From Chryseobacterium daeguense DSM 19388 (GTDB taxonomy: Bacteria > Bacteroidota > Bacteroidia > Flavobacteriales > Weeksellaceae), in the NCBI RefSeq assembly GCF_000430825.1, contig NZ_AUMT01000012.1, positions 1 to 64,000 on the forward strand: a stretch of 64,000 bases of DNA. Direction: 5' to 3'. The notes beneath the pieces were generated by a model. It was not told where the DNA came from. It made no database searches and worked only from the letters and a program-made list of their open reading frames with translations. Of this stretch, positions 16,693 to 25,897 are shown in pieces. The position numbers were made by a program, and so were the translations under genes. The first letter of the stretch is position 1. Every line of letters begins with the position of its first letter.

Positions 16693-18081
16693 ATGAATTA
16701 CGATATTATTGTCATCGGAAGTGGTCCTGGTGGATATGTTACAGCTATCAGAGCTGCACAATTGGGTTTCAAAACTGCAATTATCGAAAAAGAAAATTTG
16801 GGAGGTATCTGTCTTAACTGGGGATGTATTCCAACGAAAGCTTTATTGAAATCTGCTCAGGTTTTTCATTATATTAATCACGCTGAAGATTATGGTTTAA
16901 ACAAAGTGGAAGCCTCTTTCGAGTTTCCGAACGTAATTCAGAGAAGCCGTGGTGTAGCTAATAAAATGAGCAAAGGAATTGAATTCTTAATGAAAAAGAA
17001 TAAAATTGACGTCATTTTAGGAACTGCAAAAGTACAAAAAGGTAAAAAGGTTTCTGTTACAGATAAAGACGGAAAAGTAACTGAATATACAGGAACTCAC
17101 ATCATTATCGCTACAGGAGCCCGTTCAAGAGAATTACCGAACTTACCACAGGATGGTAAAAAAGTAATCGGGTACAGACAGGCATTATCTCTTCCTGAGC
17201 AGCCAAAATCTATGATTGTAGTAGGTTCCGGAGCGATCGGGGTAGAATTTGCTGATTTCTATAATACAATGGGTACAAAAGTAACGGTTGTGGAATTTAT
17301 GCCGAATATCGTTCCTGTAGAAGATGAGGAAATCTCTAAACACCTTGAGAAGTCTCTGAAAAAATCAGGGATCGAAATCATGACCAATGCTTCTGTAGAA
17401 AGCGTTGATACATCTGGTGAAGGTGTAAAGGCAACGGTAAAAACTGCTAAAGGAAATATTACCCTTGAAGCTGATATTTTATTATCTGCTGTAGGAATTG
17501 CTGCAAACATCGAAAATATTGGCCTTGAGGAAGTTGGAATCCAAACAGATAAAGGCAGAGTTTTAGTAAACGAATGGTACGAAACTTCAGTTCCGGGATA
17601 TTACGCAATCGGAGATTTGATTCCTACTCAGGCGTTGGCACACGTTGCTTCTGCGGAAGGAATCACTTGTGTTGAAAAAATCAAGGGAATGCATGTAGAA
17701 AAAATTGACTACGGCAATATCCCCGGATGTACTTACTGCCACCCTGAAGTAGCGTCTGTAGGTCTTACAGAAAAGCAGGCTAAAGAAAAAGGGTACGAAA
17801 TCAAAGTTGGTAAATTCCCTCTTTCTGCAAGTGGAAAAGCTACTGCAAACGGAAATACGGACGGTTTCATCAAAGTTATTTTTGATGCTAAATATGGTGA
17901 ATGGTTAGGCTGCCACATGATCGGAGAAGGCGTTACGGATATGGTTGCTGAAGCTGTTGTTGCCAGAAAACTGGAGACTACAGGTCATGAGATCATCAAG
18001 TCTATCCACCCACACCCAACTGTTTCTGAGGCAATTATGGAAGCAGCTGCTGCAGCTTACGGAGAAGTTATTCATATTTAA
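16693..18081 (+). CDS. lpdA: Dihydrolipoyl dehydrogenase (E3)
   Basis: 462 residues, the usual E3 length, starting at 16693 where MNYDIIVIGSGPGGYVTA opens the FAD-binding fold. The redox disulfide is in GGICLNWGCIPTK (about Cys39 and Cys44). The NAD-binding GSGAIGVEFADF lies near 180, and the catalytic His-Glu pair in HPHPTVSE near 440. It reoxidises dihydrolipoamide of 2-oxoacid dehydrogenases and of the glycine cleavage H protein. The frame extends to 16570 upstream, but that part crosses a terminator. Twenty bases separate it from the PH-domain gene. Confidence 0.95.
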   Translation: MNYDIIVIGSGPGGYVTAIRAAQLGFKTAIIEKENLGGICLNWGCIPTKALLKSAQVFHYINHAEDYGLNKVEASFEFPNVIQRSRGVANKMSKGIEFLMKKNKIDVILGTAKVQKGKKVSVTDKDGKVTEYTGTHIIIATGARSRELPNLPQDGKKVIGYRQALSLPEQPKSMIVVGSGAIGVEFADFYNTMGTKVTVVEFMPNIVPVEDEEISKHLEKSLKKSGIEIMTNASVESVDTSGEGVKATVKTAKGNITLEADILLSAVGIAANIENIGLEEVGIQTDKGRVLVNEWYETSVPGYYAIGDLIPTQALAHVASAEGITCVEKIKGMHVEKIDYGNIPGCTYCHPEVASVGLTEKQAKEKGYEIKVGKFPLSASGKATANGNTDGFIKVIFDAKYGEWLGCHMIGEGVTDMVAEAVVARKLETTGHEIIKSIHPHPTVSEAIMEAAAAAYGEVIHI

Positions 18082-18101
18082 TAACAATAAAAAATACAGG
18101 G

Positions 18102-18716
18102 ATGTTTAAAAAATTAGCTGCGGAAGCATTAGGACTAGGTGATATCGGTAAGATTATTCCTTCTCAGGATTATGATAAGGTAGATTCTGATGATTATATC
18201 TTATCGGAAGATAATGAGAAAATTTTCTTTCTAATTAAATCTAAAAGAGATGAATACTGCTTTACAAACAGAGCATTGATCCATATTGACGGGGCAAGCG
18301 CTTTGGATAAGAAAAGAGTATTGAGAAGATATGAATATTATCAGTTTCCTTTTTCTAATATAGCGTTGCAGACTGCCGGAACTATTGACCTGGACGTTGA
18401 AATTTCATTTAATATCGGGAATGTTCCTTTAATCATAAGTGTTGCAAAAGGTCAGGTAGATCAGTTGAAAGACCTTTATAAGGCTCTTTTGGCGATTCAG
18501 CAGGAAGTTCATCACAACCACTCTTTGTTGAATTTTTCTAATGACAGCATACAGAAAGCCATCACGTCTGTAGCTTCCGGAAAGCAGGAAAACGTTTCGA
18601 AAAGTCAGGAATTAAGAGCAATCAATGAGTATATTTTTGCCTGGAATACCACCAGTTTTGATAAATATAACCAAAAAGATTTCTCAAGAATTTTTGAAAA
18701 GTATATTAATAACTAA
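18102..18716 (+). CDS. Bacterial PH domain-containing protein
   Basis: A 204-residue soluble protein without signal peptide. Residues about 20-130 fit the bacterial pleckstrin-homology-like family (YvbH/DUF1696 type): EDNEKIFFLIKSKRDEYCFTNRALIHIDG, KKRVLRRYEYYQFPFSNI and IDLDVEISFNIG. The rest is helical. The role is unknown; such proteins are often membrane-associated. It follows lpdA closely and is followed by a terminator. Confidence 0.8.
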   Translation: MFKKLAAEALGLGDIGKIIPSQDYDKVDSDDYILSEDNEKIFFLIKSKRDEYCFTNRALIHIDGASALDKKRVLRRYEYYQFPFSNIALQTAGTIDLDVEISFNIGNVPLIISVAKGQVDQLKDLYKALLAIQQEVHHNHSLLNFSNDSIQKAITSVASGKQENVSKSQELRAINEYIFAWNTTSFDKYNQKDFSRIFEKYINN

Positions 18717-18740
18717 ATATTGATTTACACCCATACATAA

Positions 18741-18767
18741 AGCCCGGATTTTTCTGGGCTTTTTTTA
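18741..18767 (+). terminator. Strong hairpin terminator
   Basis: AGCCCGGA-TTT-TTCTGGGCT (AGCCC/GGGCT core) followed by seven T, 24 bp after the PH-domain gene. Confidence 0.85.
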
Positions 18768-18777
18768 ACTGTTAACT

Positions 18778-19374
18778 ATGAAAAAAATTACCTCATTTCT
18801 GCTGGTTTTATGTTTTGGATTGTTGTTTTCTCAAAAGGAGAATCCGCTTCAGGAAACTTATTTTCCGGTAAAATATATTCTTAAAAACTCTACGGATACT
18901 ATAAAATCCAGGGTGCTGAATCTCGGAATTTATACAGATGAAGAGTTTTCTCCCGATACTTACATCCGTCAGATGACTGTTTTAAATGCCGGTAAAAAAA
19001 CGAAAGTCTATGAGAAAGATATCCAGTATATGGAAATTACGGATAATAAAAAAAACATACGGAAATTTGTAGATTCAAAAGCAATTCTTTCCAAAGATCT
19101 GGGGCTTCTTCAAGTGATGTTTACGGGAAAGAAAACAACCTGGTACCGACTCAATTCCTATTCCGGGAGAATTTACACCTATAAAACTTCTGAAACCGAT
19201 TACCTTAAAGATAATCAGAGCAAAAGCATCACGGAAATACATTTTAAGTTACCCGGGGCTAAAGCTCTGCTAAAAGAAAAAATGGGCAGATATGCGGACA
19301 TTTCTCAGTCAATCGATTATATGGCAGATGATGAAGATTTTTTGAAGGTGCTTAAGTTGTATGATAAGAAGTAA
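18778..19374 (+). CDS. Secreted protein of unknown function
   Basis: 198 residues with a signal peptide (about 1-19, MKKITSFLLVLCFGLLFSQ). The mature part is a mixture of strands with many Lys and Tyr (for example YMEITDNKKNIRKFVDS); no catalytic motif or family was recognised. Monocistronic, right after a terminator. Confidence 0.7.
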   Translation: MKKITSFLLVLCFGLLFSQKENPLQETYFPVKYILKNSTDTIKSRVLNLGIYTDEEFSPDTYIRQMTVLNAGKKTKVYEKDIQYMEITDNKKNIRKFVDSKAILSKDLGLLQVMFTGKKTTWYRLNSYSGRIYTYKTSETDYLKDNQSKSITEIHFKLPGAKALLKEKMGRYADISQSIDYMADDEDFLKVLKLYDKK

Positions 19375-19450
19375 TCTTTGTACTTGTTAAAATAAATTAT
19401 TTAAGAAAAATTAATCCGGTTTTGTCAACCTGATTTATTAATTTTATTCT

Positions 19451-20245
19451 ATGAATTTTGAAAAAGTAGGCCTAGTTTTATCGGGAGGCGGTACCAAGGG
19501 TATTGCACATGCAGGAGTTTTAAAATTCTTGAGGGAAAAGAATATTGAAATTGATGTTTTGTCCTGTTGCAGCGCGGGTTCTATTGTAGGATGCCTGTAC
19601 GCTATGGGGAAAACTCCTGAGGAAATTTTAGAGTTTTTTAATTCGGTTTATTTCTTCAACTGGAAGCATTTTGCGTTTAATCAGCCGGGATTGGTTTCTT
19701 CCGTGATCTTCAGGAACTATCTTCATCCTATTTTTGGTGATATGAAACTGGGTGATCTGGACAAAGAAGTAAAAATTGTTGCTACAGAGCTCGTTCGCGG
19801 AACAGAAAAAATATTTGATAAAGATTTCAAAGTAGTGGACGCCATTATTGCTTCCTGTTCCATTCCGGGAATTACCACTCCGTACATCATTGGTGACGAA
19901 ATGTATTGTGATGGGGGAGTTCTCAATAATTTTCCTGCAGATATTATCAGGGATGATTGTGAAAAGCTGATAGGAGTTTTTGTTTCTCCGCCGCATGATA
20001 TCAAAATCGATGATCTGAAATCCATCAAAGCTATAGTTTCTCGCTCCTACGACCTTCTTTCCTACAGAATCGAAAAAATAAAGTTTGAATATTGCGACTG
20101 GTTCATTTCATCACAGGAATTATCTACATACGGAACTTTTGAAAGAAGAAAAGACAGGCTGGAACAAATTTTCAAGATAGGATACAACGCCGCAAAAGAC
20201 AGCTTTAATGAAAGCAGCTTCTATCTGAAACCTTTCGGAACATAA
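19451..20245 (+). CDS. Patatin-like phospholipase family protein
   Basis: 264 residues, a compact RssA/YchK-type patatin domain. The oxyanion-hole loop GGGTKG (about residues 12-17) and the dyad Asp in DGGVLNN (about 155) are present. The nucleophile elbow reads CCSAGS (Ser41), so the usual first Gly of G-x-S-x-G is Cys; the Ser and second Gly are retained. It probably hydrolyses lipid acyl esters in the cytoplasm. Single gene, ended by a bidirectional hairpin. Confidence 0.9.
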   Translation: MNFEKVGLVLSGGGTKGIAHAGVLKFLREKNIEIDVLSCCSAGSIVGCLYAMGKTPEEILEFFNSVYFFNWKHFAFNQPGLVSSVIFRNYLHPIFGDMKLGDLDKEVKIVATELVRGTEKIFDKDFKVVDAIIASCSIPGITTPYIIGDEMYCDGGVLNNFPADIIRDDCEKLIGVFVSPPHDIKIDDLKSIKAIVSRSYDLLSYRIEKIKFEYCDWFISSQELSTYGTFERRKDRLEQIFKIGYNAAKDSFNESSFYLKPFGT

Positions 20246-20247
20246 AA

Positions 20248-20280
20248 AACTCCCGCTTTCAAAGCGAGAGTTATATTTTT
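20248..20280. terminator. Bidirectional hairpin between convergent genes
   Basis: AACTCCCGCTTT and AAAGCGAGAGTT pair with one mismatch around a single-base loop. The plus side is T-rich and the minus side shows TTTTTTATG. It lies exactly between the convergent patatin gene and the next minus-strand gene. Confidence 0.75.
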
Positions 20281-20716
20281 TAATTTTTAACGATATTTCC
20301 GTCCTGATTTACAATGGTTTTTCCGTTTGGATCACTTACCATAAGCGTATAGGGAGGCATTTTTGTTTCTGTAAGGTAGTTTCTCCAGATTTGGTAATTG
20401 TACCCTTTGTTATTAAATTCATAATAATAGTTTCCTCCTGTACCGTCAGGAATAAGTTCTCCGTCACTAATGATCATGCTGGGTTTTGAAGTTATTTTAG
20501 CATTGGCAGCCCAGGATTGATAAAGATATTTGCCGTTAGGCTGCTGATCAATTCTTATTTTAAACTTCTTTGTTTTAATAATAACAGTTTTTGGAACTTT
20601 TTGATAAAGCTCTTTACCATCATTCGATTGTAAAACAGTTTTTTTTTCAAGGTTTCCGGCAAAAGCCAGGGAGAAATTAACAACCAAAAATCCCGCTAAT
20701 ACTATTTTTTAATCAT
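20280..20716 (-). pseudogene. Secreted protein of unknown function, start codon out of frame by one base
   Basis: The long frame ends at 20280 and has no ATG; only a TTG (20687) opens it. Directly upstream, ATG ATT AAA AAA TAG (from 20716) is one A short. With seven instead of six A the signal peptide reads MIKKIVLAGFLVVNFSLAFA and joins the frame, giving about 145 residues. Either the gene is newly broken or the homopolymer is miscalled. The mature protein contains IIISDGELIPDGTGGNYYYEF-like segments of no recognised family and probably sits in the periplasm. Confidence 0.6.
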
Positions 20717-20760
20717 TGTTTTAATGTTTATTGTGATGTATGTTCATCAAATTTAAGGCA

Positions 20761-21477
20761 TTAATGATCAGTTTCCACTTCAGTCTGGGTATAGTGGGCA
20801 AAGGCTTCTTCCAGACTGCTGAATTTTCCTTTAAATTCATCAATTGGGCCGTCCTGAAGAATATTTCCTTTATGGATCAGAATCACACGTGAACAGAGTG
20901 CTTCCACCTCCTGCATGATGTGGGTGGAAAGTAAAACCGTTTTTTGCTGCCCGATTTCTTTTACCACATTACGGATTTCAATGATTTGATTGGGGTCAAG
21001 ACCATTCGTAGGTTCATCAAGAATTAGTAAATCCGGCTGGTGAATAATGGCCTGTGCAAGACCGACTCTTTGTTTGTATCCTTTGGAAAGCTGCCCTATT
21101 TTCTTTGATTTTTCAGGAGTAATTCCTACAAGTTCAATAACCTCATCTACTCTTGTTTCCGGAATTTTATGAATATTAGCTACGAATTGTAAATATTCTT
21201 TTACATACATCTCCAGATAAAGCGGATTATTTTCAGGCAGGAAGCCAATGTTTTTTTTGCTTTCTATCTCGTTTTCCGTAATATTTTTTCCGTTAAAAAT
21301 TATTTCACCTTCATCTATTTTCAAAGCACCGACAATCGACTTCATCAAAGTGGATTTTCCCGCTCCGTTAGGCCCCAGAAGCCCTATGATTTCGTTCTTA
21401 TCAATGGTTATGTTTATAGAATTCAGCGCGGTTTGGTCACCGAATTTTTTGGTTAAATTATTTATTTGAAGAGACAT
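20761..21477 (-). CDS. gldA: ABC transporter ATP-binding protein, GldA-like (gliding motility)
   Basis: The start is placed at 21477 (MSLQINNLTKKFG); the longer frame begins inside a terminator at 21508-21535. About 238 residues with Walker A GPNGAGKST, signature LSKGYKQR, Walker B LLILDEPTNGLDP and the switch His in LSTHIMQ. The domain pattern and NNPLYLEMYVKEYLQFVA fit GldA, the ATPase of the GldAFG exporter linked to type IX secretion and gliding. GldF/G are not adjacent, so the assignment rests on similarity alone; another ABC export ATPase remains possible. Confidence 0.7.
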   Translation of the reverse strand: MSLQINNLTKKFGDQTALNSINITIDKNEIIGLLGPNGAGKSTLMKSIVGALKIDEGEIIFNGKNITENEIESKKNIGFLPENNPLYLEMYVKEYLQFVANIHKIPETRVDEVIELVGITPEKSKKIGQLSKGYKQRVGLAQAIIHQPDLLILDEPTNGLDPNQIIEIRNVVKEIGQQKTVLLSTHIMQEVEALCSRVILIHKGNILQDGPIDEFKGKFSSLEEAFAHYTQTEVETDH

Positions 21478-21507
21478 AATTCGTAATGATCTTTTTGCAA
21501 AAATAAA

Positions 21508-21535
21508 AATAAAAAAACTCATTCGGATGAATGAG
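21508..21535 (-). terminator. Hairpin terminator on the minus strand
   Basis: CTCATTC-GGAT-GAATGAG followed on the minus strand by TTTTTTTATTTTTATTTTT. It ends the 21562-22125 transcript and separates it from gldA. Confidence 0.75.
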
Positions 21536-21561
21536 CTGATTTAATATTTTAAAAATTGAAA

Positions 21562-22125
21562 TTATTTCCTTGATTTTTTTGTTTTATTGCTGGAAGCCGG
21601 AGCAGCTGTTGAGGCTGTATTTGTTCCGGATTTGGCTGAATTTACATTGTTCATGGTGGCTGGTTTGCCGTACAGGGCAGATTTTCCGTTCAATTTACCA
21701 AAGATTTTATCTACCTGCTTTTTGTTTAAGAATTGTGATTTACCAACGTATTTTTTATTCTTATTAATATATTGGATAAACTGAACAGTCGGCTGTCCGA
21801 AGTTTTTTTCATAATGAAGCTCGATAATATCATTGGGAAGTTCCAGAACAATGTTGCTCTCCGGAGTATTGGCTAATCCGCCGGTAATAAGATCATACAG
21901 GCCGGAAACATCCCCGTTCATGTTCTGAAAAGAAAATGATCTGAAGGTATTGAGGTTGGCTGTGTTAAGATCCTGATAATTAACGGTATAGTTCTCATCT
22001 TTTTTATATAAGCCGACAGAATTATCTTTACCAATTTCCACCAAGGCTTCGTTTTTCAACACTTTAATCTGTGAGAAAACCGAGATACCGAACATACACG
22101 TAAAAAGTAGAATTATTTTTTTCAT
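21562..22125 (-). CDS. Secreted protein of unknown function
   Basis: 187 residues with a signal peptide (about 1-18, ending ISVFSQ). The mature part includes NYQDLNTANLNTFRSFSFQN and FGQPTVQFIQYIN, then a low-complexity Ala/Ser/Asn tail ending in the basic KTKKSRK. No family was recognised. It is followed by its own terminator on the minus strand. Confidence 0.65.
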   Translation of the reverse strand: MKKIILLFTCMFGISVFSQIKVLKNEALVEIGKDNSVGLYKKDENYTVNYQDLNTANLNTFRSFSFQNMNGDVSGLYDLITGGLANTPESNIVLELPNDIIELHYEKNFGQPTVQFIQYINKNKKYVGKSQFLNKKQVDKIFGKLNGKSALYGKPATMNNVNSAKSGTNTASTAAPASSNKTKKSRK

Positions 22126-22640
22126 GCGATGATTTTTAATGTTTCATAAAATTGGTGTACCTAATTTAGGAATAAAAAGCGAATAAACAATTTTTATTCT
22201 TTTAAGCAAAAGTAATACTTTTTTTTAATATCCATCTTTACTGAAAGCCTGATGCTATGCATATCATTATTAATTGAAACCAATGTTCAAACAATTGATT
22301 ATAAGATTTTTATACATTCTGTGGAGAAATGTATTTATAATTTTTCATCCGGCTGATCTACAGTAATTCACTGAAATTCAGCAGAAAGGATTGAGGGCTT
22401 TTCAAAAATGAATGTTAATTTAAAATATTGTTAAATCTGTTTAAATAAATCAGTATTCACCTAATTTTTATTTTAAATTATTTGAATTAAAGATTTAAAA
22501 ACTAAAGATCTTTTCTTTGAGGGGTTTAGAATGTCATATAAATTATAGACAAAAATTTTTTTCATTGTGTGCGTATTAAATATTCGAACGGCAAAGATAA
22601 TTAAAATATTAAACTTTGCTTAAGAACAAAAAACAAAAAA
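22126..22640. other. AT-rich gene-free stretch
   Basis: About 515 bp between the 21562-22125 start and the terminator of the next minus-strand gene. No ORF, hairpin or repeat stands out. It must contain the promoter of the 22125 gene, but no convincing TAnnTTTG element was picked. Confidence 0.5.
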
Positions 22641-22660
22641 CAAAACCGGCATTCCGCCGG
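22628..22660 (-). terminator. Hairpin terminator of the 22691-23716 gene
   Basis: On the minus strand GCCGG-CGGAAT-GCCGG is followed by TTTTGTTTTTTGTTTTTTG. It lies about 30 bp after the stop codon. Confidence 0.8.
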
Positions 22661-22690
22661 CTTCGTCTGTAATTAAAATCTCTAAAAATA

Positions 22691-23716
22691 TTATAATCCG
22701 GATGGCGGATTAGCTGCTGTTTTTGTGTTACTGCCGCCCATATCTTCATTCACAGTTGGAATAGTCTGGATAAGGCTTTTACTGATGACAAGGCATCTTA
22801 TAGTCCAGTTTCCGTTTCTTCTGGAAGTAGGTTTTGACCCGAAGTAGTCTGCGGTTATATGCCACGTTCCTCCAGAAGAAAAAGCGGAGAGATTAAGTGG
22901 GCTAAAGCCTTCCTGCTCGCCTTTAAGAAAAGTTCCTTTTGGGTCTGTAGGGTCTATAAATGTGCTTCCGATTACGGCTACGGTGTAATCGCTTGAGTTT
23001 ATTTTGGTGTTATAGTCTTTCACCCAGTCTCCATAAGCATTTTTTAGCTCAAATGTTATATAGCTGATAGGGAATGTATTTCCTGTCGATGATTGCGAGA
23101 CTTTCAGCTCACCTGTAACATTGTCTCTTACAACAGTAGAGTAGGTTGAAGTTTGATTCGTAGCAGCAGCCTGGCCTAAAATCATATTTCCTTTAAGGTC
23201 CAAGGTTGCTGCCGGAGTAGTCGTTCCTATCCCAACGCGGTTATTTGCTGCATCTACGGAAAATGTTTTATCATCTACAGAAAAAGCATTGGTAATAGTA
23301 GAATTAAATTTTAAGGATTTATCATTCTGTGTTACTATCCTGTTTCCTGTAAGGGTACTGTCAGAATTATAGATGTTTGTGTTTGAGCCGCCTGCTCCGG
23401 TAAGTTTTACCCATGCTGTACCATTAAAATAATAATATCCTGTACTATCAATATTTGTTGCAGTACCGGTTTGAGACCCGGTAGAAATATCATTGATGTA
23501 AATAAGGGTGGATGTTTCTACGCTCTTCATACTTTGAGCTCTCTGTCTGTCTACCCTCGGAATCAGAAGTCCGTCTGCAGTAGGGGAGGATCCTCGTTGA
23601 TTTTTAGCTACTATATCCAGAGTAGCTGCCGGTTTGGTAGTATTAATACCTACCTGTGCGTTAATTGTAATGCTAATAACACTTAATGTGATAATTGAGA
23701 AAAATAACTTTTTCAT
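22691..23716 (-). CDS. Secreted repeat-type surface protein
   Basis: 341 residues with a signal peptide (about 1-20, ending TINAQ). It contains two copies of the V-G-I-x-T-T-x-P-A-A-T-L-D motif (about 22-34 and 162-174), which is characteristic of Bacteroidota exported proteins related to tail-fibre-like or head-domain structural proteins. A YYYFNGTAWVKLTG segment lies between them, and the C-terminal part (about 220-320) is a separate globular region. It probably lies on the surface or is secreted. Function unknown. Confidence 0.75.
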   Translation of the reverse strand: MKKLFFSIITLSVISITINAQVGINTTKPAATLDIVAKNQRGSSPTADGLLIPRVDRQRAQSMKSVETSTLIYINDISTGSQTGTATNIDSTGYYYFNGTAWVKLTGAGGSNTNIYNSDSTLTGNRIVTQNDKSLKFNSTITNAFSVDDKTFSVDAANNRVGIGTTTPAATLDLKGNMILGQAAATNQTSTYSTVVRDNVTGELKVSQSSTGNTFPISYITFELKNAYGDWVKDYNTKINSSDYTVAVIGSTFIDPTDPKGTFLKGEQEGFSPLNLSAFSSGGTWHITADYFGSKPTSRRNGNWTIRCLVISKSLIQTIPTVNEDMGGSNTKTAANPPSGL

Positions 23717-24102
23717 TCCTATGTTTTTTTAAAATTAGTAATCAGATTATTTCCAAAAGTGCACCATTTAAATGTAAAGTATTGTTTTATAGTGTGTTAA
23801 TACTGTTAATTGTGAGGTTTTATATGAAAAAATAAGTTAACTTAATATAAAAAATTAAAGTTTAGTCATAAAAGAGAAATAATTTGGAATAGAATTCACT
23901 ATTGTATGAATAATACTTAATAAAAACCTGATTAATACTGGCTATTTTGAAACTTTAGGTGTTTTTTATGAGGAATACTGCATGTTTTTTAAAATTAAAT
24001 CAAAATAGGTTAAGTATAGAAGAATTTGGGATTTACATTTTATTAATGTATTTTCAAAATGCTTAATTTTACAGTCTGAGGAAGCTTTATTATTCCTAAA
24101 TT
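23717..24102. other. AT-rich divergent intergenic region
   Basis: 386 bp between divergent genes. It is very AT-rich with no clear hairpin, repeat or ORF. It must hold both promoters; I could not assign them. Confidence 0.45.
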
Positions 24103-24801
24103 ATGAACAACACATTATCTGACAGCCCGCAAATAGAAGTTGTTTCTTCTTTTTCGGAACTTACAGGAACCCGCTTTCATGGGGATGTGAATGCAATTTT
24201 CTGGCAAAGAAACCTGTCCGGTGATTTTAAGGAAATTGTATCAAAGCTTCCTTTGAAGGAAAATATTACAGAAGTTTCCATTGATGATCTTCTTGCACTG
24301 AATTTAACTGAAGAGGGTAACACAGCCCGGCAAATAATCATCAATGATGTAGAGTTGCTGTCTGATTTCGGGGCGCAGCCTTCAGTTAATCTGCTGAAAA
24401 ATTATGAAAGGGATGAAGAATTTGATTTTATTTCAACAGATGTTTATTCTTATCACGTCGATCGCTCACCTGTTGAAACAGATACCTTTTTATGTACATA
24501 TTTTGGTGCCGCAAGTGATATTCTGCCAAATGACCAGAGCATCCAGAACATCCTGGTTCCGCAGATCAGAGAAAGACTAAAAGAGTTGCATAACGGACTG
24601 AATGATGATTTTGAAACTTTTTTAAAGGATAATTATTTTGATCTGCATTACCAGCCAAAGCCCGGAGCCCGGCCCGTTAATCTGGGAATAGGAAACCTTT
24701 GGAAATTGGCAGTAGATCATCCGAAACAGAAGGTTTTACCGTGTGTTCACCGGGCACCTCGGGAAAATGACGGTGAATACCGGCTGATTTTGATTTGCTG
24801 A
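24103..24801 (+). CDS. DUF1826-like protein
   Basis: 232 residues, no signal peptide. The C-terminal half shows YSYHVDRSPVET (about 124-135), FLCTYFGAASD and VHRAPRENDGEYRLILI (about 213-229), which resembles the H-x-D...T-x-x-G...H-R-x-P...R-L-L-L-T pattern of DUF1826. The H-x-D, distal His and Arg arrangement is also that of Fe(II)/2-oxoglutarate oxygenases, but catalysis is not established. The next gene (AraC type) begins 60 bp downstream on the same strand. Confidence 0.6.
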   Translation: MNNTLSDSPQIEVVSSFSELTGTRFHGDVNAIFWQRNLSGDFKEIVSKLPLKENITEVSIDDLLALNLTEEGNTARQIIINDVELLSDFGAQPSVNLLKNYERDEEFDFISTDVYSYHVDRSPVETDTFLCTYFGAASDILPNDQSIQNILVPQIRERLKELHNGLNDDFETFLKDNYFDLHYQPKPGARPVNLGIGNLWKLAVDHPKQKVLPCVHRAPRENDGEYRLILIC

Positions 24802-24861
24802 CAGGAGAGTTCTAAACAAGAAATAAATGCTTCTATAAAAAAGAAATACGATATTTTAAAA

Positions 24862-25713
24862 ATGGTTACAGATTATAAAAGAATTGATCTATTTGGAAAA
24901 ACATTTATTCAGAAAATAGATTTAAAATCACCTTTTGAGTTTGCTTTCCCGGAAGCAGAACAGGCCTGCTTTTTATATATGCTGAAAGGTTCTATGAAGT
25001 ATCAGTCTGAAGATGACCATTTGGAAATTCCTAACCGACACTCACTCCTGTTGAACTGCATCGATTCCAAAAAGAAGATTCTTGATATCAATCCGGACAT
25101 CGAAACTGAAATTGTAATTGTCACTTTTCATCCAGATGTATTAAAAACAGTTTATGACAGGGAAGTTCCATTTATTTTTCGGACAAATAATAAGGTGACC
25201 AACCAATGCAGAAGTGTGATTAATAATGATTTTTTGATACAAAAATATATTGAAGGGCTTTTATTTTATTTTGAAAATCCGTCATTGACGAGCGAAGAGA
25301 TTTTAATCCTCAAGCTACAGGAAATTGTTCTTTTATTATCACAGACCCAGGATGCAGAAACAATACAGGTGATACTGTCGCAGTTATTTTCCCCGGCCAG
25401 ATATACTTTCAAACAAATTATAGAAGCTCATCTGTTTTCGCAGGCCGGTGTACAGGAGCTTGCAGAAAAAACTAACCTAAGCGTATCTTCATTTAAAAGA
25501 GAATTTAAAAAAATATACCATGATTCTCCGGGAAATTATATTAAAAACAGAAGACTGGAAAGAGCCGCGGAATTGCTTGTAATTTCAGAAGAAAGGATTT
25601 CTGATATTGCCTTTGACTGCGGATTCAATGACCCGGCTAATTTTACCAAAAGCTTCCATAGCAAATACAATATTTCACCAACAAATTACCGGTTAGAAAA
25701 CAAAAAAGGATGA
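24862..25713 (+). CDS. AraC family transcriptional regulator
   Basis: 283 residues. The N-terminal part (about 1-150) is a cupin-like sensor region without recognised ligand. The C-terminal double helix-turn-helix (about 180-280) is clear: GVQELAEKTNLSVSSFKREFKKIYHDSPGNYIKNRRLERAAELL and SDIAFDCGFNDPANFTKSFHSKYNISPTNYR. It probably regulates a neighbouring gene, such as the DUF1826-like gene upstream or the membrane protein downstream (inference). Confidence 0.92.
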   Translation: MVTDYKRIDLFGKTFIQKIDLKSPFEFAFPEAEQACFLYMLKGSMKYQSEDDHLEIPNRHSLLLNCIDSKKKILDINPDIETEIVIVTFHPDVLKTVYDREVPFIFRTNNKVTNQCRSVINNDFLIQKYIEGLLFYFENPSLTSEEILILKLQEIVLLLSQTQDAETIQVILSQLFSPARYTFKQIIEAHLFSQAGVQELAEKTNLSVSSFKREFKKIYHDSPGNYIKNRRLERAAELLVISEERISDIAFDCGFNDPANFTKSFHSKYNISPTNYRLENKKG

Positions 25714-25897
25714 GCTGAATAGCTTGATACCTGCTATATTCCGCTATTTTACAAACCAATCTGCGGATTTCTTCTTCAGGCATTAAAATATTGAACCATA
25801 TTACCAAGTAATTGACCTTATCGCCAAACCCATTTTCTTTTTTGAATTGCATTTTTGCAATGTCAATTTAATTAATCAAATTTTTAAAATTAAAGTT

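Noticed and set aside
21478..21522. Extended N-terminus of the GldA-like ATPase
   Set aside because: It starts inside a minus-strand terminator; ABC ATPases of this kind start at MSLQ-type sequence.
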